Origin: Candidatus Thalassarchaeaceae archaeon | Lineage (GTDB): Archaea > Thermoplasmatota > Poseidoniia > Poseidoniales > Thalassarchaeaceae | Length of the DNA: 13,040 nt | Direction of reading: 5' to 3' | Assembly (NCBI GenBank): GCA_030747475.1 | Contig: JASLKO010000054.1 | Location: 1-13,040 of the forward strand | Part shown: one piece after another, positions 1 through 6,025 of the stretch | How the letters are laid out: every line of letters begins with the position of its first letter | Numbering within the stretch: position 1 is the first letter of the stretch | Notes under the pieces: generated by a model | Seen by the model: the letters and a program-made list of their open reading frames with translations, nothing else | Databases searched by the model: none | Told to the model about the DNA's origin: nothing | Translations under genes and position numbers: made by a program

Positions 1-456
1 TGTTTGTTCTAAAGAATCCATTTGAGTCAGGATGTCAACATTGGTGATATTCGTCGAATCCGATTCGACGTAGATAATCATCACATTCGTTGTCCAATCC
101 TTTTCGACCTCTGCAATATCGGCTGCAACTTGACTTCCATCTGGAAGGAAGGCCTGCAAATCACCATTGACATTCATCGACCTTTCTCCAGTCCATTGGT
201 CAGTTATTCCAGAATGGTATGCTAGGAATGCGGTAATCATTAGGCAAAATAGAACACTAAATGCAGGGAATTTGGTTAGGATTCCAAAGAAGGACATCTC
301 TTGTAATTCTCTTCGAATCATGCCGGGGGCAGAAAGTAAATTGCCCATTGCTTTCCGAGTCTCAAATTCAGAAATTCGGCGACGGACATCTGTCGTGAAA
401 TCTTCGATGATTGCTCGCCTTGGCGAGTCATCAGGCCGAACTTCATCACCCTCCAT
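1..456 (-). CDS. RND/MMPL-superfamily exporter, N-terminal part (runs off left edge)
   Basis: This reading frame is open from an ATG at 456 to the window edge, giving 152 N-terminal residues with no stop. After a charged cytoplasmic tail of about 60 residues there is one clear membrane helix (about residues 63-82, FPAFSVLFCLMITAFLAY). It is followed by the start of an extracytoplasmic loop with NGDLQAFLPDGSQ and, further on, VMIIYVES, NITNVDILTQ and MDSLE. That order (TM1, then a loop with a 'LP-G' motif, then a 'I-I-V-S...NI-d--vL--i--le' strand-helix unit) is typical of archaeal predicted exporters of the RND superfamily. These are proton-driven efflux or lipid/hydrophobe transporters with 12 helices. 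The rest of the gene lies to the left, so substrate and full topology cannot be judged. The gene is divergent from valS. The ATG is the only one near the start; a GC-rich hairpin lies just before it. Confidence 0.8.
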   Translation of the reverse strand, partial: MEGDEVRPDDSPRRAIIEDFTTDVRRRISEFETRKAMGNLLSAPGMIRRELQEMSFFGILTKFPAFSVLFCLMITAFLAYHSGITDQWTGERSMNVNGDLQAFLPDGSQVAADIAEVEKDWTTNVMIIYVESDSTNITNVDILTQMDSLEQT

Positions 457-458
457 GT

Positions 459-475
459 GCGCCCCTCTGGGGCGC
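459..475. repeat. Perfect GC-rich hairpin beside the exporter start codon
   Basis: GCGCCCC-TCT-GGGGCGC is a perfect 7-bp inverted repeat, all G-C pairs, with a 3-nt loop. It ends 2 nt before the ATG of the minus-strand exporter, so in that mRNA a very stable stem would sit in the 5' leader directly at the start codon. Such a stem could limit ribosome access or mark an upstream terminator. Function is not established. Confidence 0.6.
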
Positions 476-492
476 TCTTCAGAGCCATCGAC

Positions 493-500
493 CTTTAATT
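493..500. promoter_or_regulatory. Candidate shared TATA box (box A) for exporter and valS
   Basis: The only AT-rich run in this 144-bp divergent gap is CTTTAATT at about 493-500. It reads as TTTAATT on the plus strand and AATTAAAG on the minus strand. A start site about 25 nt downstream would lie near 521 for valS (an 80-nt leader) and near 470 for the exporter (a leader of about 15 nt). It is a weak match to an archaeal box A, supported mainly by position. Confidence 0.3.
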
Positions 501-522
501 GCGATGCACAGAATCGTAGGGA

Positions 523-598
523 GGCTTGAAAACAGGAAGCCACGACCGGTAAGCCGGACCTGTTCGATTCACCGCTCAGGGCCCTAGGTGGGAACACC
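523..598 (+). promoter_or_regulatory. Structured 5' leader of valS with a hairpin over the likely ribosome binding site
   Basis: Several complementary segments lie in the 80 nt before valS. GGCTT (523-527) pairs with AAGCC (537-541, or alternatively 551-555). AACAGG (531-536) pairs with CCTGTT (559-564), enclosing a CCGG/CCGG stem (546-549 with 554-557) with a TAAG loop. AGGGCCCT (578-585) is self-complementary. GGTG (587-590) pairs with CACC (595-598) around a GGAA loop. That last GGTG is also the best Shine-Dalgarno candidate for valS, 10 nt before the ATG, so the final hairpin would mask it. The first two pairings cannot both form with 537-541 free, which would permit switching. Regulation is inferred, not shown. 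Confidence 0.35.
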
Positions 599-600
599 AA

Positions 601-3081
601 ATGGCAAAGCCAACCATAACAGACAAACGCTGGTCAATTGACCTTGAAAAGAGAATTCAAGAAGCACACTATGCAGATGCAGAAGTGTACAATCAACGCT
701 ATGGATTTAATCCAGATAGCGAGCGAGAAATTTTCGTCATCGACACCCCTCCACCTTATCCAAGTGGGACTTGGCATATTGGAGCTGTTGCACAGTATAG
801 TATGATTGACGTCATTGCCAGAAGCCAACGTCTGCTAGGCAAAGAGGTCTTTTTCCCATGGGGTGTAGATCGCAATGGAATCAACATCGAGTTTACAGTT
901 GAGAAAAATACGGGTCGGAAAATGAAGACTTATGATCGGGCTGAGTTCCTTAAGCTCTGTGAAGATACGATTGAAGAATACACACAGGCAATGCGAAAAA
1001 CAGCTTCTAGGGTTGGCCTTTCCTGTGATTTCGAACGCGAATATCTCACGGATGCTCCTGACTACAGGGCAGTCACACAAGCCATCTTCGTCGACCTGTT
1101 TAAGCGAGGGGAAATCATTGAAGATTTGCGGCCCAATATTTACGACCCTGTCGAAGGGACAACGATTGCAGATGCTGAAGTCGAAAGGCTACAACGAAAA
1201 TCGCAACTTGTGGATGTCAAGTGGAATACGAGCACAGGTGAAGAACTCATCATTTCAACAACTCGTCCTGAATTGATTTGTGCCTGTGGTGTTGTTGTAG
1301 TACACCCAGATGACAATCGATACGCGCACCTTGTGGGTCAAACCGCCCTCTTGCCAGTGCCCGTTGAAGGGCGAACGATTGAGGTGGAAATTCGAACACA
1401 TCCATCCGTTAAATCAGAATTCGGCTCTGGAATTTTAATGGTCTGTTCATTTGGCGATCAGAATGACGTTTCCGTATTCAGAGAACTTGGTTTGGCCCCT
1501 TTTCAGGCCATTGATTTGGATGGCTGCATGACATCGATTGCTGGCCCACTTGCTGGACTCAGTGTCAAAGATGCTCGTGCAGCAATCATCGAATATCTTG
1601 ACTCGGAGGGTCTGATTGAGAATATTGAGGTTCGAAACCAGGAAGTCCCTGTATCTGAAAGAGGAAAGAATCCTGTTGAAATTATTCTACTGAAAGAATG
1701 GTATGTGCGCCAGACACACATCCAAGACCGTATGCGCGAACATGTTGAAGAAATAAATTTCATTCCATCGCGCAACAAACAATTCCTGCTCGATTGGATG
1801 GACAATGTCAGCATCGATTGGCCGATTAGTCGCCGTCGATGGTACCATACTGAGATTCCAATTTGGTATTCGGAGGACCAATCGAAAGTGATTGTCCCTC
1901 CCGCTGGAACTTATGTGCAACCATGGCTTGATCAGCCGCCAGAGGGAAGCCGTGTATTGGAACGTGAAACCCGAGAGGATTTGGGTTCATTCTCAGACTT
2001 AATGGATACTTTAGGCAATATTTCTGGTGAGGAGAAAGTGTTCGATACATGGATGGATTCATCTAATTCGAATCTGTTCGTATCAGGTTATCTGAATGAT
2101 TCATCAACATTTGAACGTGCATTCCCAACAGGCATTCGTCCACAAGGAAAAGAAATTGTTCGTACTTGGCTTTACTACACCTTGCTGAAAAGCACATTAT
2201 TGCTAGACAAACCAGGTTTCAAAAATGTCTGGATTGATGGATTGGGCATGGACCCCTGGGGCCGAAAAATGTCCAAATCACTCGGCAATGGAATCGATGC
2301 AGATAGTGTATTGGAATGTGGTGCAGGCGGGCGCACAGGTTCGTGGAAAGTGAAAGGCCCAGACAAGAGTGTTCAACTCAAGGCCAACAAAATTGGCAGT
2401 GAATGTTTCCGACTTTGGAAGGCTTGCGATGCCCAAGTCGGAGATGACTTCCACATCAATCCAGAAGAAATCGAAGCCAAATATTTCGGCGTGTTGACGA
2501 AAATTTTCAATGTTGCCAGATTCGCATCACAATTCGAGATTCCAAATGACCTTGATGCCGTGCCAAAAAATCTCTGTGTCGGTGATCGGTGGATACTTTC
2601 TGAATTCGCACAGGTACTAGAAGACGTCGAGAAAAGTTGGACTGAAGTCGATATCTTTTCAGCGACACGAACTATCAAAAATTTCGCGACAGATGTACTC
2701 CCTAGCCATTGGCTAGAGATGGCAAAAGGGAGAATGTATGATGGGGATGTAAACGCGGCATGGACCATACATCGAATCGTGAAGGACTTGCTGACAATTT
2801 TTAGTCCGATTTGTCCATTCTTCACACATCATCTCAGTGAGACACTGTATGGGCAGAGTGCCGTGGATATCCGGGCCTATCCAAAGTCAAAATTGGCAAA
2901 TGACAATGATGCGGCGAATTTGCGCAAATTGACCACTGCGCTTTGCGATTTCAATAGCGAAACATGGCGCACTAAGAAGGAGAACGGCCTCAGTTTGAAT
3001 GCAGAAATCGATGGCATCAGCGTCCCTGAAGTATTGAATGAATTTAGTGCGGAATTGACTGCAATGCACAAGTTAATCTGA
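601..3081 (+). CDS. valS: Valyl-tRNA synthetase (class I), archaeal type
   Basis: This 826-residue cytoplasmic enzyme attaches valine to tRNA(Val). The N-terminal catalytic half has IDTPPPYPSG followed by HIGA at residues 59-62 (the HIGH position), and KMSKS at 556-560. The inserted CP1 editing domain carries STTRPEL (219-225), VVHPDDNRY (233-241) and GILMVCSFGDQNDV (277-290), the last being the ValRS form of this motif. DWPISRRRWY (406-415) and FDTWMDSS (481-488) also fit ValRS rather than IleRS or LeuRS. The C-terminal helical anticodon-binding domain (about 600-780) has the usual SHWLEMAKGRMY stretch. Two oddities: the last His of HIGH is Ala, and about 20 extra residues (around 571-592) lie between the KMSKS loop and the ECFRLW helix. 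The start is the ATG two nt after a small hairpin. The 3' end overlaps dinB by 9 bp. ValRS versus a divergent IleRS is the only alternative, and the editing motif favours ValRS. Confidence 0.9.
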   Translation: MAKPTITDKRWSIDLEKRIQEAHYADAEVYNQRYGFNPDSEREIFVIDTPPPYPSGTWHIGAVAQYSMIDVIARSQRLLGKEVFFPWGVDRNGINIEFTVEKNTGRKMKTYDRAEFLKLCEDTIEEYTQAMRKTASRVGLSCDFEREYLTDAPDYRAVTQAIFVDLFKRGEIIEDLRPNIYDPVEGTTIADAEVERLQRKSQLVDVKWNTSTGEELIISTTRPELICACGVVVVHPDDNRYAHLVGQTALLPVPVEGRTIEVEIRTHPSVKSEFGSGILMVCSFGDQNDVSVFRELGLAPFQAIDLDGCMTSIAGPLAGLSVKDARAAIIEYLDSEGLIENIEVRNQEVPVSERGKNPVEIILLKEWYVRQTHIQDRMREHVEEINFIPSRNKQFLLDWMDNVSIDWPISRRRWYHTEIPIWYSEDQSKVIVPPAGTYVQPWLDQPPEGSRVLERETREDLGSFSDLMDTLGNISGEEKVFDTWMDSSNSNLFVSGYLNDSSTFERAFPTGIRPQGKEIVRTWLYYTLLKSTLLLDKPGFKNVWIDGLGMDPWGRKMSKSLGNGIDADSVLECGAGGRTGSWKVKGPDKSVQLKANKIGSECFRLWKACDAQVGDDFHINPEEIEAKYFGVLTKIFNVARFASQFEIPNDLDAVPKNLCVGDRWILSEFAQVLEDVEKSWTEVDIFSATRTIKNFATDVLPSHWLEMAKGRMYDGDVNAAWTIHRIVKDLLTIFSPICPFFTHHLSETLYGQSAVDIRAYPKSKLANDNDAANLRKLTTALCDFNSETWRTKKENGLSLNAEIDGISVPEVLNEFSAELTAMHKLI

Positions 3082-4191
3082 CATTTCTTGGTCAACAAAT
3101 GAATCGAGAGAAGATTGTCGATTCGGTGGCGCTTCTAAATCTCCAAGCTTGAATCCAATCAATCTGACCGGTCGGCTCGTATCGTAGACATTGGCAAGTA
3201 ATTGCGCAGCAATTCTTTGGAATGTATCCTCATCATCTAAGGAGATGGGTAAGCTTCGCGCATGTGAATAGGTTTCAAAGCCACGGTAACGAATTTTCAC
3301 TTCGACATTTCTAGCCGTGATTTCAAGTTTCTTCAACTTCATAGTCACGCGTGAAATCAAATCAGAAAGCATACTGAACACAATTTCTACATCATCCACA
3401 TCTTTTGAGAATGTGTTTTCTTTACTGATGCTCTTTCGAGATCGTAGAGCGCTGACATCATTGGATGAATCTCCTTCCAGTATACGCCAAAGCGATTTTG
3501 CACGTCTTTCCCCCATTGCATCTGCAAGATAATCAGGTCCTTCCCGATATGCATCCTCAAGTGTCATCACACCCATTTCCCCAAGCAGCTGAGCCGCCTT
3601 GGGTCCGATTCCAGGCACATTTCTACAGGTCTGAGTCGAAAAGAACTCCTGCAAACCCCCTGGGGGTACTAAGAAAATCCCTGCGGGTTTCCGCTCTTCA
3701 CTGGCCATTTTGGCCGCAACCCGGGTCGGTCCAATCCCGAATGATGCCCCTAGAGAGATGTCCTCAGCAATCATTTGTTGTAATTTACGACAAAGTGTTT
3801 CAGCTTCATTCCAATCACCATTGCATCTATCGGTGACATCAAGGTATGCTTCATCAATACTCGCTTGCTCAAACTTATCGGCGTGCTTCGATAGGATGGC
3901 CATGACTTGATTTGAGGCCCGACGATACAATCTATGTGCGCCTCGATGGTAAAGTGCAGGTCCAAGTGGTTGGCCTGGGCAACGCCGCCACGCTTCGGAA
4001 ATCGGCATCGCGCTTCTGATTCCATATTCTCTAGCCGCATAATTGCATGTCGAAACGATGCCCCTACCTTTTCCATTCATCGGGTCACTTCCAATGATTA
4101 AGGGCACATTTGGATCCAAATCGTGATGTATTGTTTCAACAGAAGCATAGAATGCATCTAAATCGCAATGAATCAAGATACGTTCCCGCAT
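3073..4191 (-). CDS. dinB: DNA polymerase IV, Y-family translesion polymerase
   Basis: This is a 372-residue lesion-bypass polymerase of the DinB/Dpo4 type. The catalytic acidic residues are visible: D10 in HCDLDAFYASVE, and D113/E114 in SIDEAYLDV. Y15 occupies the steric-gate position that excludes ribonucleotides (by alignment to Dpo4 Y12). STCNYAAREYGIRSAMP marks the finger region. NVPGIGPKAAQLLGEMG is the helix-hairpin-helix of the thumb, and the little-finger domain follows (ENTFSKD to VRLIGFKLG). The extreme C terminus carries QSSLDSFV, a match to the PCNA-interacting (PIP) box consensus, which suggests clamp binding. I chose the ATG at 4191 because homologues begin at this point; the frame also has a TTG at 4218 that would add nine residues, 3 nt after the serA stop. 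It lies directly downstream of serA on the same strand and converges on valS. Confidence 0.9.
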   Translation of the reverse strand: MRERILIHCDLDAFYASVETIHHDLDPNVPLIIGSDPMNGKGRGIVSTCNYAAREYGIRSAMPISEAWRRCPGQPLGPALYHRGAHRLYRRASNQVMAILSKHADKFEQASIDEAYLDVTDRCNGDWNEAETLCRKLQQMIAEDISLGASFGIGPTRVAAKMASEERKPAGIFLVPPGGLQEFFSTQTCRNVPGIGPKAAQLLGEMGVMTLEDAYREGPDYLADAMGERRAKSLWRILEGDSSNDVSALRSRKSISKENTFSKDVDDVEIVFSMLSDLISRVTMKLKKLEITARNVEVKIRYRGFETYSHARSLPISLDDEDTFQRIAAQLLANVYDTSRPVRLIGFKLGDLEAPPNRQSSLDSFVDQEMSD

Positions 4192-4221
4192 GACATGAAT
4201 CGGGAATCGATGGTACAAGAA

Positions 4222-5181
4222 CTATTCAATCAACACCGACTTGTTGACGACTGAGTTTGGGGTCGTACCATTGAAGAAATCAATGATTAAATCTGCCATT
4301 TCAAATCCAATTCTTTGCTGCGCTTCTTTAGTCGCAGCTCCGATGTGAGGTGTGCCGTGAAAATTGGGGTGATTCAATAGAGGATTATCAATCGCAGGTT
4401 CAACTTCAAACACGTCCAATGCACAAGATGCAAGTACGCCATTATTCAATGCCTCCAACACCGCGGTTTCATCAACTACTCCACCTCTGGCGCAGGAGAC
4501 GAGGTGGTTCCCACAATCGGTCCCATCTGCGCCGATTCCAGTCATCAAGGCGAGCGTATCTCTGTTGATCAGGTGATGTGTTTCATCCGTTAAATTGCAA
4601 TGCACCGAAATATGTGTACAAAGTCTGAACACATCTGCAACATCCGCGTGAATTTCACAATTCTCTGCATCCGCAACATGTGCTGGCAAATATGGGTCAA
4701 ATGCATGTAATTCCATGCCGAGTGCGCGTGCAACCCGCCCGACACCTTGTGCAATTCTTCCAAATCCAATGAATCCGATGCGCTTGCCGGACAATTCCGT
4801 CCCCCTGAGTGATTTCTTTGTCCAATTTCCTTGGCGCAAATCCCGATCTGCAGTCGCAATATGTCGTGTTGATGCCAGCATATGTCCGATGGTCAATTCT
4901 ACAACTGATTGTGTTGATGAACCAGGTGTATTGCAAACCAGTATCCCTGCATCGGTCGCAGCATCGAGGTCGATGTTGTCCACACCAACACCTGCTCTTC
5001 CGATGAGTTTCAAATTGGGTGCTTGGGCAATTGCATCCGGTGTCATCTTTGTCGCTGAACGAATCACGACAGCGTCGAATCCATCCAAACTAGATGGTTC
5101 TAAATCGACTTCATGCCCAGCATCCAATAATTTCGTGACTGCATCAGCAGCCATCCCGTCGGTCACAGCAATGTTGGCCAT
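4222..5181 (-). CDS. serA: D-3-phosphoglycerate dehydrogenase, short form without ACT domain
   Basis: This 319-residue member of the D-isomer-specific 2-hydroxyacid dehydrogenase family most likely oxidises 3-phosphoglycerate to 3-phosphohydroxypyruvate with NAD, the first step of serine synthesis. Residues 57-70 (LKLIGRAGVGVDNI) and 137-149 (the GxGxxG NAD-binding loop within FIGFGRIAQGVG) are clear. D162 at the end of the second Rossmann strand favours NAD over NADP. The catalytic triad is R232 (CARGG), E261 (DVFEVEP) and H279 (PHIGAAT). The protein stops after the catalytic domain, so the serine-sensing ACT/ASB domains of long SerA forms are absent. About eight extra residues lie before CARGG (around 214-228). 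I use the ATG at 5181, since the longer frame needs a TTG at 5238 that would run into sodN; a GTG eight codons upstream of the ATG is a weaker option. Another 2-hydroxyacid dehydrogenase specificity is possible. Confidence 0.87.
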   Translation of the reverse strand: MANIAVTDGMAADAVTKLLDAGHEVDLEPSSLDGFDAVVIRSATKMTPDAIAQAPNLKLIGRAGVGVDNIDLDAATDAGILVCNTPGSSTQSVVELTIGHMLASTRHIATADRDLRQGNWTKKSLRGTELSGKRIGFIGFGRIAQGVGRVARALGMELHAFDPYLPAHVADAENCEIHADVADVFRLCTHISVHCNLTDETHHLINRDTLALMTGIGADGTDCGNHLVSCARGGVVDETAVLEALNNGVLASCALDVFEVEPAIDNPLLNHPNFHGTPHIGAATKEAQQRIGFEMADLIIDFFNGTTPNSVVNKSVLIE

Positions 5182-5250
5182 GTTACTGCGTTTTATCGCC
5201 ACCCCATCAACATACGCATATTGATAGACGTGTTTCAATTGGGAATCTCC
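5182..5250. promoter_or_regulatory. Divergent promoter region between serA and sodN
   Basis: These 69 bp separate two divergent start codons and must hold both promoters. CATATTGATA (5217-5226) lies about 27 nt before the sodN ATG, the spacing expected for box A of a leaderless transcript, though the match is weak. On the minus strand, GGGGTGG lies about 15 nt before the serA ATG and is too far for a normal ribosome binding site. I see no clear operator repeat that would indicate nickel or redox control. Confidence 0.25.
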
Positions 5251-5703
5251 ATGTCGAATATATCACGACCGATAATCGAAGCCGAAGCCCATTGTGATGG
5301 CCCCTGTGGCGTCTATGACCCTGCCAGTGCTAGAATTGCTGGTGAAGCCGTCCAATCAATGACGAACAAAATGCTCGCACTCGCTAAGGACCACAGTGGC
5401 GAATGTAGCACTGCGGCTTACATCAACACGATGAGTCGATACGCCTCTATCAAAGAAGAGGAAGCACAGAAGTGCAAGGATGAACTTCTCGTACTTTGGA
5501 CTGATTTCTTCAAGCCTCAACATTTGGAAAGCATCCCTGATCTTCACAACACATTTTGGCAAGCGGCCAAGTTGTGCAGTGCCTGCAAAGTGGAAGTCTC
5601 CGCTGAGCACGCCCAGGAACTCATGGACGCTATCGAAAGCATCCACAACATGTTTTGGAACGTGAAAGGTCGCAGCGAAATCTCTTGGATTCGTGCGAGC
5701 TGA
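5251..5703 (+). CDS. sodN: Nickel superoxide dismutase precursor
   Basis: This 150-residue protein is a nickel-dependent superoxide dismutase, which converts superoxide to oxygen and hydrogen peroxide. The nickel hook is explicit: HCDGPCGVYDPASARI starts at residue 14. The ligands are His1, Cys2 and Cys6 of the mature enzyme (H14, C15, C19 here), with Tyr9 (Y22) near the active site. The 13 residues before it (MSNISRPIIEAEA) form a leader that must be cut off, because the His1 amino group is a nickel ligand. The rest is the expected four-helix bundle with LWTDFFKPQHLE, the counterpart of the conserved LW-DYFKP-H-e segment, and a C-terminal FWNVKGR. The hook has Gly where many bacterial enzymes have Leu (HCDLPCG). 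The ATG at 5251 gives the correct leader length; a TTG at 5221 would add ten residues. sodX follows at once. Confidence 0.95.
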   Translation: MSNISRPIIEAEAHCDGPCGVYDPASARIAGEAVQSMTNKMLALAKDHSGECSTAAYINTMSRYASIKEEEAQKCKDELLVLWTDFFKPQHLESIPDLHNTFWQAAKLCSACKVEVSAEHAQELMDAIESIHNMFWNVKGRSEISWIRAS

Positions 5704-5708
5704 GCGAT

Positions 5709-5984
5709 TTGAAAATTCAAGTTCGAGTTCACGGCGATAGCATGTGGCCTACGCTACATGATGGCGACATGGTCGATGCGATACAGGGCCACACCCCAGT
5801 TGTTGGCGACATTGTCGTGGCCCAACACCCTTTCAAGAAAATGAATATCATCAAGAGAGTAAAGCGTATTGAGACAGATGGTATCTTCATCGAAGGAGAT
5901 AACCCTGATCCCATTGGCAGTGAAGACTCTCACAATTTCGGCCTCATCAAAAACTCTGCAATAATCGCCATCATTAGAGATTGA
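5709..5984 (+). CDS. sodX: Nickel-SOD maturation peptidase, S26 signal-peptidase family
   Basis: This small serine peptidase is expected to cleave the SodN leader before the nickel-binding histidine. From the TTG at 5709 it is 91 residues, close to the usual length of the SodX family. The S26 motifs are all present: the nucleophile Ser11 in HGDSMWPTLHDGD, GDIVV, the general-base Lys (probably K49) in NIIKRVKRI, and EGDNPDPIGSEDS further on, the equivalent of the signal-peptidase GDN-S-DSR box. No membrane anchor is visible, so it should act in the cytoplasm, unlike a true signal peptidase. No ATG exists upstream of the nucleophile, so the start must be a non-ATG codon. TTG at 5709 (5 nt after the sodN stop), CTG at 5700, and TTG at 5685 or 5655 are all possible; the longer forms overlap sodN by up to 49 bp. 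Adjacency to sodN makes the role firm. Confidence 0.88.
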   Translation: MKIQVRVHGDSMWPTLHDGDMVDAIQGHTPVVGDIVVAQHPFKKMNIIKRVKRIETDGIFIEGDNPDPIGSEDSHNFGLIKNSAIIAIIRD

Positions 5985-6025
5985 TTTCCGTTTGTGTTAA
6001 GTCTAGATGCTTTGGCATCAGTGGC

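Noticed and set aside
52..70. Inverted repeat CGTCGAATC-C-GATTCGACG
   Set aside because: It lies inside the exporter coding region and encodes an ordinary VESDST stretch; with a 1-nt spacer and no second copy it is probably a product of codon choice.
167..529. Plus-strand open frames at 22-225 and 167-529 in the left end
   Set aside because: They lie opposite the clearly recognisable RND exporter frame and do not resemble any protein family; the exporter frame runs off the edge and is the real gene.
556..585. tRNA-like T-arm motif GTTCGATTC before valS
   Set aside because: Only two of five T-stem pairs form around it, and no matching acceptor or anticodon arm is found on either strand.
578..600. 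Resemblance of AGGTGGGAACACC to the bacterial T-box core, next to a synthetase gene
   Set aside because: The core differs at several conserved positions, there is no specifier-loop stem or terminator/antiterminator pair, and the host looks archaeal.
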